From assembly GCA_900546435.1 (NCBI GenBank), contig URCQ01000027.1, positions 1 through 28,896 of the forward strand: a stretch of 28,896 nucleotides of DNA, written 5' to 3'. This document shows, one piece after another, positions 1 through 6,871 of the stretch. The stretch is from an uncultured Pseudobutyrivibrio sp. GTDB taxonomy: Bacteria; Bacillota; Clostridia; Lachnospirales; Lachnospiraceae. Both the position numbers and the translations under genes were made by a program. A model generated the notes under the pieces. The model was not told where the DNA came from. It saw nothing but the letters and a program-made list of their open reading frames with translations, and did not search any database. Positions within the stretch are counted from its first letter, which is position 1. Every line of letters starts with the position of its first letter.

Positions 1-276
1 GATGACCTGAATATTCCTCTGTTGGCTGAAAAAATCGGTTATAGCGATTACTATCTGTCAAAGAAATTCAAAAAAGAAGTAGGCGTCAATATCAACGCCT
101 ACATCAAAAAAGCCCGGGTGCAAAAAGCCGCCTATTTACTTGTTTCTTCCAAAATGAGTATTCAGGAGATTTCTGATATGCTCCACTTTGGCAATCGTAA
201 TTTCTTTTGCCGTGCCTTTAAGGAAGAAATGCATACAACACCGGCGGCGTTCCGCACCAGCCATCAAAAATATTAG
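1..276 (+). CDS. AraC-family transcriptional regulator, C-terminal part (5' end outside window)
   Basis: The reading frame is open from base 1 and ends at a TAG at 274-276, so only about 91 C-terminal residues are present. They form the paired helix-turn-helix DNA-binding domain of AraC/XylS regulators: a first helix-turn-helix (LLAEKIGYSDYYLSKKFKKE), the linker helix with an R-V-x-K-A-A-Y-L-L pattern, and a second one (IQEISDMLHFGNRNFFCRAF) followed by the usual TPAAFR ending. The ligand-binding part is missing, so the inducer cannot be inferred. The gene ends 4 bp from the end of the convergent glycoside hydrolase gene. Regulators of this type often control neighbouring sugar-use genes, so control of that hydrolase is plausible but unproven. 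Confidence 0.9.
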   Translation, partial: DDLNIPLLAEKIGYSDYYLSKKFKKEVGVNINAYIKKARVQKAAYLLVSSKMSIQEISDMLHFGNRNFFCRAFKEEMHTTPAAFRTSHQKY

Positions 277-280
277 ACAC

Positions 281-2782
281 TTATCCTACGATCACGCGGC
301 TCTCTGCATGACCTAATCCTTCTGCCTCTACACGTACACCTGCCTCTCCGGCTTCTGTACCGGCACGAAGGATGACCTGCCATCTGCCCTCAAAGGATGT
401 AAATTCTCCCTTGGTGTAATTTTCCTCTGTCTGTCCTCTGCCTGTTCCAAAACCTGCCAGACTTGCAGCACCTTCTACTGAAACCTTTGCTAGCGTATCC
501 TCAGCTGTCGGTACCCAGTTACCTTCTGCATCTACGATTTCGACGATGCCATAAGCAAGACTTTCTCCATCTGCAGCAATCTGATTCTTTTCCATAGTGA
601 TCTTAAGTCCAACCGGCTCTCCCACCGTTTTTACTTCATCACGGGATACTTCCTGTCCATCCTGATAACTGATCGCTGTCAGAGTGCCTGCCTCATATGT
701 CACTTCAAATTCTGCCTTGAAATGGCATTCTGCCCCCGCTGGTTTTTTGCCAAGAGACTTGCCGTTTAACAGAAGTTCCACTTCCTCAGCACGGCTGTAT
801 ACGTCTACGCTTACTGCTGTCCCATTTTCACAATTCCAAGACCAGTGGTTTCCGCCTTCTGCCCATCCATAACGACCAATCAGGGCGATCTTTCCATTGT
901 TTTTCGGATCTTTTGCAAAAATATAAGTATCGTTTGCACCCCAGATGATCTGATGATATCTTCCCTGGGCTCTGACATTTCCGCAAAGGTCAAAGTCTCC
1001 TGCCTGTGCCAGACGCCAAGGATAAGCTGCGTAGTTTAACATGCGAGACATCTGTGGCACTTCTTCTTCGCTACAATAAATGCTCTTTCCAATACCTGCT
1101 TCTCCAATGTAATCCATGCTTGTCCAGAGGAAATCTCCGATCACATACGGAAGGCGCTCTACATCTGACCAATAATCTTCAAATTGCCCCGGCTTGCTCT
1201 CTGTACAAAGAATCACACGATCCGGGAAAAGTTCATGGCTAGTCTCATAATGATAGTTCAGGTAATTGTAACCGACCACATCCCAATCTTTAACAAATGG
1301 GGCAGTATATTCCATCCAGATCTTCTTGCCGTAGGAATTATCCATATTTATGACAGAACCACCTTGCGGCATCTCTTTGCGGAAAGTCTGCCAAAAAGCT
1401 GCATTGTCCTCATTATCCAAGCCCTTAAAGAAAGAACAAAGTGCTCCGCTGACCAGTCTTGTGCTGTCCATATTTCGCACTGTTTTTGCCAGCATAGCAG
1501 AAACCTCATATCCAGCAGCCATACCGCCCTGTTCGGTCAACTCATTACCAATGGACCAGAAGAAAATAGACGGATGATTGCGGTCGCGTCTTACCATAGC
1601 CTCGATTTCTTTGATACCATCCTCTGCAAACTGATGACTGAAATCGAAACTATTCTTAGGCAGATTCCAAACATCAAAAGCTTCATCAAAGACAATCATT
1701 CCCAGTTCATCACAGATATCTAAGATCTGCTCTGATTGCGGATTGTGCGCCAGACGAAGAGCATTGTATCCATTATCCTTATGCAGTTTTACCTTGCGGT
1801 ACTCGGCATCGTAAAAACTTGCCGCACCCAGAATTCCATTGTCATGATGGATACATCCACCTTTCAACTTGATGGATTTTCCATTTAAAAGGAGTCCATT
1901 TTTAGCATCTGCTGTGATGGTACGAACACCAAACCTTGTCGTAATCTCATCCTCGTAATCGGTCTGTGCCATCAAATCCTGGCGGTTGTCCAGAGACATA
2001 TGAACATTACCAGTTGATGTAAGACTCAACTGTGCCTTCACTTCGTAAAGATAAGGATTCTCGGTATCCCAAAGTTCTGCATTTTCAATAACAAAAGCCT
2101 GTGGAACTACTTGACTTGTTCCTGCTGTAAGACGGATCTTCTGATAACGCGTAGCCACTACTTCTTTGGTATCTTTTTTGCTTACTGTGAGTTTCAAAAA
2201 GCCTTCCGCATCTCCGGTTGCCTTTGCCAGATCATTGACCACAGTAATTTCCGCCTTGCAAAAAGCATCCCCATTTGTAATATGATCGGTATATACAAAA
2301 ATCCCATCATGCGCAATGTGAAATGCCGGTGCACTTAAGAGGTTGACACCACGATACATTCCGGCGCCCGAATACCATCGTCCGTTTGGCTCATCATCGG
2401 TATGAACGATGACCTGTATCTCATTATCGCCGATTTGTAAAAACTTGCGGATATCAATGGTAAATGGCGTATATCCATAGACATGACTGCCAGCCGGATT
2501 GCCATTGATGAGAACCCTTGTTTTGCCAAAGCATCCCTCAAAATGTAAAAGCATGGTATCCGTCATTTCTTCTTCTGTCAGCGTAATGGTCTTTAAGTAA
2601 GTTCCCGCACTCCCCTTATAAAATCCGCTCTCTGCCTTTCCCGGAGCATCCGGTGTGACATCTGTTTCCACCATAAAATCATGTGGTAGATTGACTTTCT
2701 TCGTCTGCTGCGGCATCATGGGGATATTGGATTTTTCTCCATTCATAAAGAGCCAATCCAGATTCAGATTTGTTTTTTTCAT
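281..2782 (-). CDS. Glycoside hydrolase family 2 enzyme (beta-galactosidase-like)
   Basis: This 833-residue protein has the full GH2 layout: an N-terminal jelly-roll sugar-binding domain (about 1-160, with the GRWYSGAGMYR motif near 134-144), an immunoglobulin-like domain, and a TIM barrel from about residue 295. The acid/base is E414 in the motif RDRNHPSIFFWSIGNE and the nucleophile is E528 in ILCTES. The region from about 650 looks like a DUF4982-type domain followed by an immunoglobulin-like C-terminal domain seen in many gut-bacterial GH2 enzymes. No signal peptide is visible, so it should act in the cytoplasm on imported oligosaccharides. An AGGAGG ribosome binding site precedes the ATG. 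Beta-galactosidase is the likeliest activity, but GH2 also includes beta-glucuronidases and mannosidases, so the substrate is uncertain. Confidence 0.9.
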   Translation of the reverse strand: MKKTNLNLDWLFMNGEKSNIPMMPQQTKKVNLPHDFMVETDVTPDAPGKAESGFYKGSAGTYLKTITLTEEEMTDTMLLHFEGCFGKTRVLINGNPAGSHVYGYTPFTIDIRKFLQIGDNEIQVIVHTDDEPNGRWYSGAGMYRGVNLLSAPAFHIAHDGIFVYTDHITNGDAFCKAEITVVNDLAKATGDAEGFLKLTVSKKDTKEVVATRYQKIRLTAGTSQVVPQAFVIENAELWDTENPYLYEVKAQLSLTSTGNVHMSLDNRQDLMAQTDYEDEITTRFGVRTITADAKNGLLLNGKSIKLKGGCIHHDNGILGAASFYDAEYRKVKLHKDNGYNALRLAHNPQSEQILDICDELGMIVFDEAFDVWNLPKNSFDFSHQFAEDGIKEIEAMVRRDRNHPSIFFWSIGNELTEQGGMAAGYEVSAMLAKTVRNMDSTRLVSGALCSFFKGLDNEDNAAFWQTFRKEMPQGGSVINMDNSYGKKIWMEYTAPFVKDWDVVGYNYLNYHYETSHELFPDRVILCTESKPGQFEDYWSDVERLPYVIGDFLWTSMDYIGEAGIGKSIYCSEEEVPQMSRMLNYAAYPWRLAQAGDFDLCGNVRAQGRYHQIIWGANDTYIFAKDPKNNGKIALIGRYGWAEGGNHWSWNCENGTAVSVDVYSRAEEVELLLNGKSLGKKPAGAECHFKAEFEVTYEAGTLTAISYQDGQEVSRDEVKTVGEPVGLKITMEKNQIAADGESLAYGIVEIVDAEGNWVPTAEDTLAKVSVEGAASLAGFGTGRGQTEENYTKGEFTSFEGRWQVILRAGTEAGEAGVRVEAEGLGHAESRVIVG

Positions 2783-2890
2783 AAAAACCTCCTGCTATGA
2801 TTACAAATTCGTATTTTCTTCTTTTATCATCTTGTGATTTATCATAACCGAAGAGTGACCTAGCTTTAGTTCCAAAATTCGTTTTTTCAC

Positions 2891-2921
2891 TTGTAAATTA
2901 GTGATAATTCACTTTTTACAA
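2891..2921. promoter_or_regulatory. Nested inverted repeat upstream of the GH2 gene (possible operator)
   Basis: Outer arms TTGTAAA (2891-2897) and TTTACAA (2915-2921) enclose inner arms AGTGA (2900-2904) and TCACT (2909-2913) around TAAT, with one base of asymmetry between the outer and inner pairs. It lies about 110 bp upstream of the GH2 start codon, in the only intergenic space before that gene, so it could be a regulator site. It overlaps the end of a possible 25-codon ORF. No convincing -35/-10 pair was found next to it. Confidence 0.35.
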
Positions 2922-2986
2922 TCATAACCTTCTTTGACAAATTCTGTCATAAACGGCTTGCCCTCTAATAGCATTTTTATCTCCAT
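2909..2986 (-). CDS. Possible 25-residue ORF directly after glycerate kinase
   Basis: This ORF starts at an ATG two bases after the glycerate kinase stop codon and has a strong Shine-Dalgarno sequence (GGGGGAGG) inside the last codons of that gene, six bases from the ATG. It encodes a short charged peptide beginning MEIKMLLEGKPF and ending at a TGA inside the inverted repeat upstream of the GH2 gene. I do not recognise it. It may be a small translationally coupled gene, the start of a gene truncated by deletion, or chance. The good ribosome binding site is the only real support. Confidence 0.3.
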   Translation of the reverse strand: MEIKMLLEGKPFMTEFVKEGYDCKK

Positions 2987-2987
2987 A

Positions 2988-4256
2988 TCACGCCTCCCCC
3001 TGATAGAGAGCTATCCAGAAATCATTGACGTTGGTACCAGTTGGACCAGTGACTACCAGTCCCTCGATAGCCTCAAGACCATGGTAGCAATCATTATCCT
3101 GCAAGATCTTTTCATAGGACAACCCGGCATTTTTTAAGGCTTCGTACGAATCCCCATCCACATATCCGCCTGCTGCATCTGTCGGACCATCTGTTCCATC
3201 GGAACCTACAGAAAAAATTGCAATATTATCCTTTCCACGAATTTCTTTCATGGCAGCAAAGGCAAGTTCCTGATTTCGTCCGCCAAGCCCTTTTCCCTGT
3301 AAATATACGATCGTTTCTCCGCCGGCAATGATGGCAACTTTCTTTTTTTCATCTTCTGCCGCACAGATTTCATTTTGCAAAAGTGCCTGTTTCGCCAGTT
3401 CCACACCTACTTTTCTTGCTTCTTCCGTCACATCATTTGCCAAAACAATGGTTTCATATCCCAATGCCTCACAGGATAATTGCGCTGCTTTGCAAAGCTG
3501 GCGCACACTCCCAATAATCTGCGTATGGACATTTGCAAGTTCTTTTGGTGTTTCTTGCAACAGACATGCTTTCGCTTCAGAGCCAAGTCGTAAATTGTAT
3601 TTTTTTGCAATATTCCCTGCGTCTTTGCATGTAGATGCATCCGGATATGCAGGGCCAGACGCAATCATATCCAATGGGTCGCCCACAATATCTGATAAAA
3701 CAATGGTTTCCACCATTGCCGGCATACAGGCTTGCGCAAATCTACCACCTTTCACCTGCGATAAACGTTTACGGATGGTGTTCATTTCCACGATACCTGC
3801 GCCACTTGCAAGCAATTGTTCTGTAATATCTGAAAGTTCCTCTCCAGAAATCTTTGGTTTTTCAAACAGTGCACTGCCTCCCCCTGATACTAAAAAAAGT
3901 ATCATATCCTCTTCTGTCAGATTTTGCACCATAGAAAGCACTTCCTCTGTACCACGAAAGCTGTTCTCATCCGGCACCGGATGTCCCGCTTCCACACAAG
4001 TTATGCGAGGCAATGCTCCCATCACATGATGATATTTGGTAACTACAACACCTTTTTCATATGAAATATGCTGTTCCTGCAGATAGGAAACCGCTGCATC
4101 CGTCATCTGCCAGGCTGCTTTTCCAATTGCCACTACATATACATGCTTTGAAAATGTAATATTGCGCATCGCACGTTTTACCGCCGCATCCGGTTTTACC
4201 GATGCAAGCACTTCTGCAATGATTTGATTTGCTTCCTTTCTTAGCTTCTGATTCAT
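2988..4256 (-). CDS. Type 2 glycerate kinase (DUF4147/MOFRL family)
   Basis: With the start at 4256 the protein is 422 residues, the usual length for the MOFRL-type glycerate 2-kinase family (GckA/TtuD), which phosphorylates D-glycerate to 2-phosphoglycerate in the cytoplasm. Family motifs include the glycine-rich VSGGGSALFEKP, DPLDMIASGPAYPD, and the C-terminal GGETIVYLQGKGLGGRNQEL and SVGSDGTDGPTDAAGGYVDG. The start at MNQKLRKEA is chosen because GGAGGAG lies six bases upstream. The open frame continues 46 codons further, but those codons read through a terminator and a tRNA gene and cannot be coding. Older annotation sometimes calls this family hydroxypyruvate reductase. It probably feeds glycerate from sugar-acid breakdown into glycolysis. 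Confidence 0.88.
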   Translation of the reverse strand: MNQKLRKEANQIIAEVLASVKPDAAVKRAMRNITFSKHVYVVAIGKAAWQMTDAAVSYLQEQHISYEKGVVVTKYHHVMGALPRITCVEAGHPVPDENSFRGTEEVLSMVQNLTEEDMILFLVSGGGSALFEKPKISGEELSDITEQLLASGAGIVEMNTIRKRLSQVKGGRFAQACMPAMVETIVLSDIVGDPLDMIASGPAYPDASTCKDAGNIAKKYNLRLGSEAKACLLQETPKELANVHTQIIGSVRQLCKAAQLSCEALGYETIVLANDVTEEARKVGVELAKQALLQNEICAAEDEKKKVAIIAGGETIVYLQGKGLGGRNQELAFAAMKEIRGKDNIAIFSVGSDGTDGPTDAAGGYVDGDSYEALKNAGLSYEKILQDNDCYHGLEAIEGLVVTGPTGTNVNDFWIALYQGEA

Positions 4257-4278
4257 GCGTATCTCCTCCAGCTTCATA

Positions 4279-4310
4279 CAAAAAATCCCAGACATCTCTG
4301 TCTGGGATTT
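4279..4310 (-). terminator. Rho-independent terminator after tRNA-Leu
   Basis: On the minus strand a 12-bp stem (AAATCCCAGACA / TGTCTGGGATTT) with a GAGA loop is followed by a run of T. It lies 10 bp past the 3' end of the tRNA and before the glycerate kinase ribosome binding site, so it separates the two transcripts. Confidence 0.85.
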
Positions 4311-4320
4311 CATATGATAG

Positions 4321-4400
4321 TACGGGCAACAGGACTTGAACCTGCACGGTCTCCCACTAGAACCTAAATCTAGCGCGTCTGCCAATTCCGCCACGCCCGC
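4321..4400 (-). tRNA. tRNA-Leu (anticodon UAG)
   Basis: The 80-nt gene folds as a class II tRNA: acceptor GCGGGCG pairs with TGCCCGT (two G-U pairs), the D-arm contains GGCGGAATTGGCAGACGC, the anticodon stem CTAGA/TCTAG encloses a loop with TAG, there is an extended variable arm, and the T-arm carries GGTTCAAGTCC. The discriminator base is A and CCA is not encoded. The elongated variable arm and anticodon identify leucine (CUN codons). The glycerate kinase reading frame runs through this gene in an out-of-context way, which is a known source of mis-annotated N-termini. Confidence 0.95.
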
Positions 4401-4404
4401 ACAT

Positions 4405-4439
4405 GTAACTTGCTTTCGCAGTTACTAAACAAGATTATC
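4405..4439 (-). promoter_or_regulatory. Extended -10 promoter and leader hairpin for tRNA-Leu
   Basis: On the minus strand TGTGATAAT (an extended -10 element, hexamer at 4434-4439) lies about 34 bp upstream of the mature tRNA 5' end. No good -35 box is at the ideal spacing. Between promoter and tRNA an inverted repeat (GTAAC ... GTTAC, 4405-4425, loop GAAA) would form a hairpin in the precursor leader. Confidence 0.45.
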
Positions 4440-4470
4440 ACATTACGTTATAATTAGCAAGCTAAAATCA

Positions 4471-5445
4471 TCAATTTACATCAAATCGTTTTGCCCGCAT
4501 TTTCATAAATACTATCATTTCCTCTTGTTTTTCCACAGGGAGTTTTGATTGTTTAATAAGTATTATATATGCTTCCATTGTTTTACACACACGCTGCATC
4601 ATCTTATCTGCCGCTTTACGATTCACTCCACAATGTTCAGCCATCAAATAAAAGTCTTTTTTTGTTATATTCTTCTTTTTCCCGTTGACAGTAAGCGCCA
4701 TTTCTTCCTCATCTTCTGGCAAAATAAGATTTGTAGGAACAATATCATATGCAGCTGATAAACTATACTCTCTACACATTGAAACTTTTTCTCGCAAGGA
4801 AAAGTTTTTCAAATGCATATCTGAATTACCAATCAAAAATGATATCAGTATTCTCAAATACATTTCTGATAAATCAAACCCTACCTGATTTGAATATTTT
4901 TTTATAATTCTGCCACAGCCTTCGTAAGACCCTCTATACTTATCATAGGTAAGCCGATTAGATAATTGGCAAAAATCTTCCATTGCATATTTTTTTACTT
5001 TATCGTCTTCCACATCACGATCTATTCGTTTTGTAATATATGCATACGAATCTCCTGTCTTAATCAAGCCAAATGGCACTGTCTGCACGCCAGCGACCTT
5101 TGCAATACGCATTGCAAGGTCTTCATATTCTGGTAAATATGCATACTCCTCTGTTTGCGGTTTCAAAATATACCCTGTGGGATAATCGACAATTGTCAGC
5201 CTACTATGTTCTCCTCGTGAAAGATGTAATGACAACTTTTTTTGAACACCTGGAATCGTTATTTTCTGTTTAACTGTTTCATTTGCCAATTTTTCCATTT
5301 GGTCTTTAGATAAATCTATTTCTGGAAAATCTGATGTTCCAAAAAACTCTTTTTGGCATTTTTTGTGCCATTCATTCTTTATTTCATACTGACTTTGTTC
5401 AGATATCACTCTTCCGCAATATAAACATCTTATTTGTTCCATCAT
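4471..5445 (-). CDS. hipT: HipT-like Ser/Thr kinase toxin (HipA kinase domain only)
   Basis: This 324-residue protein is the HipA-fold kinase without the HipA N-terminal subdomain, which is encoded separately just upstream, as in tripartite HipBST systems. Visible elements are an N-terminal Zn-ribbon-like motif (C7-x2-C10, H27-x2-C30), the glycine-rich loop with T63-I-P65-G-V-Q-K-K, the catalytic loop GNSDMHLKNFSL with D209 and the metal-binding D234 in AAYD. Enzymes of this family phosphorylate aminoacyl-tRNA synthetases and stop growth; the E. coli HipT target is TrpS. The target here is unknown. The loop positions that are serines in E. coli HipT appear as Thr and Pro. The start overlaps the end of hipS, with GGGGAGG upstream; a second ATG follows immediately and could be the true start. 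Confidence 0.85.
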   Translation of the reverse strand: MMEQIRCLYCGRVISEQSQYEIKNEWHKKCQKEFFGTSDFPEIDLSKDQMEKLANETVKQKITIPGVQKKLSLHLSRGEHSRLTIVDYPTGYILKPQTEEYAYLPEYEDLAMRIAKVAGVQTVPFGLIKTGDSYAYITKRIDRDVEDDKVKKYAMEDFCQLSNRLTYDKYRGSYEGCGRIIKKYSNQVGFDLSEMYLRILISFLIGNSDMHLKNFSLREKVSMCREYSLSAAYDIVPTNLILPEDEEEMALTVNGKKKNITKKDFYLMAEHCGVNRKAADKMMQRVCKTMEAYIILIKQSKLPVEKQEEMIVFMKMRAKRFDVN

Positions 5446-5771
5446 CCTCCCCTTTCATCAAGTACTTGCACATCCCCCACGCAATCTTTACATGCAGAAA
5501 GCAATAATCCAAATCGATCTGATGTATCAAGTTTCCAATTGTGACTAACTAAATAAAGCAACCACCCTTCAGGAATCAATCCATCAAAAAAAGGAAATAA
5601 TACATTTGATTCATAACACTCCTTTGCTAGTGGCATCGTAAGACTAACTGGTAAGGAACAGGGATCCATCATATATTGTTTATCATAAGAGAAACGATAA
5701 CCTTCGTCTGTTTCCTCTATTTTCCCTGCATATCGATTCTGAACATACACAAAACCAACTCGTTCAGCCAT
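5442..5771 (-). CDS. hipS: HipS-like antitoxin (stand-alone HipA N-terminal subdomain)
   Basis: This 109-residue protein matches the N-terminal subdomain of HipA: SLPVSLTMPL, then LFPFFDGLIPEGWLL, and a C-terminal acidic CVGDVQVLDE segment. In HipBST systems this small protein, not HipB alone, neutralises the kinase, and a conserved Trp enters the kinase active site; W70 in PEGW is the likely counterpart. The ATG at 5771 is chosen because GAGG lies six bases upstream; the longer frame starting in hipB has no such site. It overlaps hipB by 8 bp and hipT by 4 bp, so the three genes are translationally coupled. An alternative reading is a HipA gene split by frameshift, but both halves have good ribosome sites and intact ends, which favours a real tripartite system. 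Confidence 0.82.
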   Translation of the reverse strand: MAERVGFVYVQNRYAGKIEETDEGYRFSYDKQYMMDPCSLPVSLTMPLAKECYESNVLFPFFDGLIPEGWLLYLVSHNWKLDTSDRFGLLLSACKDCVGDVQVLDERGG

Positions 5772-5979
5772 CAGAATCCTCACGCTCCTTTCTTCCAGGA
5801 ATGGCCTGCATACCAAACATCGCTAACGCCTGATTTACCTTATCCAAACGTACCGTCTCCTTTCCTTGTTCTAATTCCCTAACAAAACGTAATCCCAGCC
5901 CTGCTCGCATTGCAAATTCTTCCTGCGTTATTCCTAGTTTCTTTCTTTCACATTTTATATATTCACCAATATTATTCAT
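5764..5979 (-). CDS. hipB: HipB-like XRE-family DNA-binding antitoxin/repressor
   Basis: This 71-residue protein is a single Cro/C1-type helix-turn-helix domain (ITQEEFAMRAGLGLRFVREL, residues 17-36, followed by EQGKETVRLDKVNQALAMFG), closely following HipB. It should repress its own operon by binding the palindromes upstream. The ATG at 5979 is used. The longer frame would start at a GTG inside the first operator. No proper Shine-Dalgarno sequence is present (the nearest purine run is 14 bases away and belongs to the operator), consistent with a leaderless mRNA from the promoter described separately. The stop codon overlaps hipS. Confidence 0.85.
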   Translation of the reverse strand: MNNIGEYIKCERKKLGITQEEFAMRAGLGLRFVRELEQGKETVRLDKVNQALAMFGMQAIPGRKEREDSDG

Positions 5980-5985
5980 AAATAA

Positions 5986-6014
5986 AAAATACACCCTTTC
6001 GGGTGTATTTTCAA
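5986..6014 (-). promoter_or_regulatory. Probable hipBST promoter with the operator between -35 and -10
   Basis: On the minus strand TTGAAA (6009-6014) and TATTTT (5986-5991) are 17 bp apart, and the palindrome at 5990-6007 fills the spacer. Transcription would start at or within a base of the hipB ATG (5979), making hipB leaderless. The -10 match is only moderate, and TATAAA at 6027-6032 is an alternative. Confidence 0.5.
5990..6007. promoter_or_regulatory. hip operator O1
   Basis: Perfect-arm palindrome TACACCCTTTCGGGTGTA, arms of 7 bp. It is centred 20 bp upstream of the hipB ATG and sits inside the predicted promoter. It shares the pattern TAYACCC-N4-GGGTRTA with two further sites upstream. 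Confidence 0.75.
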
Positions 6015-6030
6015 CCTTTTTCTTTGTCTT

Positions 6031-6048
6031 TATACCCGACCGGGTATA
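6031..6048. promoter_or_regulatory. hip operator O2
   Basis: Palindrome TATACCCGACCGGGTATA, with the same architecture as O1 but different centre bases, which argues that the arms are what is conserved. Its centre is 41 bp from that of O1, close to four helical turns. Confidence 0.72.
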
Positions 6049-6070
6049 TTTTTATATATCCCATCTTTAT

Positions 6071-6088
6071 TACACCCTTTCGGGTGTA
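6071..6088. promoter_or_regulatory. hip operator O3
   Basis: Identical in sequence to O1. Its centre is 40 bp from that of O2, so the three sites lie on nearly the same face of the helix. It directly adjoins the decayed sortase 3' end. Confidence 0.7.
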
Positions 6089-6090
6089 TT

Positions 6091-6132
6091 TTATTTTGCC
6101 TATGAAGTTGTATCCACTAGCTTTCCAACTAC
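6091..6132 (-). pseudogene. Remnant of a sortase gene 3' end
   Basis: This stretch is nearly identical to the last 14 codons of the intact sortase gene (6908-6950) and would read VVGKLVDTTS, then a TAG stop in place of Tyr, then AK and the original TAA. Upstream of it the similarity stops. It lies between hip operator O3 and a copy of the palindrome that also precedes the intact sortase gene, so it looks like a second sortase copy that lost its body. Confidence 0.7.
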
Positions 6133-6174
6133 AAGATTTGTCATTACTCCTGCCTTTTTCTGCTTTCCATGCCA

Positions 6175-6211
6175 TTAGGGACACTCCTTGTGGCAAAAGG
6201 AACGTCCCTAA
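6175..6211. repeat. REP-like palindromic element (full copy)
   Basis: The element runs TTAGGGACACTCCTT, loop GTGGCAA, then AAGGAACGTCCCTAA, giving arms that match at 13 of 15 positions. It resembles intergenic REP-type palindromes of bacteria. Its right part (6182-6219) recurs just before the intact sortase gene. Confidence 0.65.
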
Positions 6212-6251
6212 CGCAAGTTAATGCAACTCCATTTTACTGTGCAAACATAAG

Positions 6252-6788
6252 TTATGCCCATCTCAAGATTCGCTTTATATCATCCAGATTTTCAACAAAA
6301 AAGATTCCCTCCTGTCGCTCGTTAGAAGATAATCCTTTTTCAATCATATGATTTAGAAGTGCTTTCAAATCATCGTAGTAACCATTCAGGTTATAGAGAA
6401 TGCAGGGTGCCTCCAGATGTTTCAAAGACACCTTCGACATTACCTCTGCAATTTCCTCCAATGTTCCCGTGCCGCCTGGGAAGGCAATAAAGGCTTCTCC
6501 TAACTCAATCATTTTGTTTTTTCTCTCAGACATATCCTTAGTCACAATCAGTTTTGTCAGTCCATCATGTTGAAACTCATTTTCAATAAAAAAATTCGGC
6601 TCAACACCCGTAACATCACCGCCCGCCTTCAATACACTGTCTGCCAATGCTCCCATTAAACCACCTTTAGAACCACCGTAAACAAGTGCATTTCCACTGT
6701 TTCCAATCCATGCCCCCAATTCCTCAACTGCTTTTCGTAAGCACGGGTCATTTCCTTCGTTTGCCCCAAGATAAACTGTTATATTCAT
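6252..6788 (-). CDS. LOG-family (TIGR00730) Rossmann-fold protein
   Basis: This 178-residue protein shows the two signature motifs of the LOG family: the glycine-rich VYGGSKGGLMGALAD (about 36-50) and PGGTGTLEE (104-112), with a conserved Arg (R89) between them. Characterised members release free base from nucleoside monophosphates (cytokinin riboside 5'-monophosphate phosphoribohydrolase), acting as cytoplasmic dimers. In bacteria the physiological substrate is often unknown, possibly purine monophosphates. AGGAG lies ten bases before the ATG. It is flanked on both sides by duplicated hip-operator and sortase-end sequence, so it sits inside a rearranged region and may have arrived with it. 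Confidence 0.88.
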   Translation of the reverse strand: MNITVYLGANEGNDPCLRKAVEELGAWIGNSGNALVYGGSKGGLMGALADSVLKAGGDVTGVEPNFFIENEFQHDGLTKLIVTKDMSERKNKMIELGEAFIAFPGGTGTLEEIAEVMSKVSLKHLEAPCILYNLNGYYDDLKALLNHMIEKGLSSNERQEGIFFVENLDDIKRILRWA

Positions 6789-6831
6789 TAAAAATTTTCT
6801 CCTACAACTTACTATTTGTCTTTCAGTTTCT

Positions 6832-6837
6832 ATTATA
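6832..6837 (-). promoter_or_regulatory. Likely -10 box for the LOG gene
   Basis: On the minus strand a perfect TATAAT lies 44 bp upstream of the ATG. The sequence 17 bp further upstream (TTACCT) is a poor -35 box, so the promoter is supported mainly by the -10 hexamer. Confidence 0.4.
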
Positions 6838-6871
6838 TCATTTTATTTACTTATAGGTAATAATACACTTG

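Noticed and set aside
1184..1723. Long plus-strand ORF inside the GH2 gene
   Set aside because: It is a shadow frame of a clear GH2 coding sequence with no ribosome site or recognisable protein.
4257..4394. 46-residue N-terminal extension of glycerate kinase
   Set aside because: It is encoded by tRNA-Leu and its terminator, and a better ribosome site precedes the inner ATG.
5442..5816. hipS and hipT as one frameshifted hipA gene
   Set aside because: The overlap, separate ribosome sites, fitting lengths and a complete kinase with its own N-terminal motif match tripartite HipBST better than a broken hipA.
6011..6196. Minus-strand ORF of 61 residues upstream of hipB
   Set aside because: It runs through two hip operators, the decayed sortase end and a REP-like palindrome; its coding content is explained by those elements.
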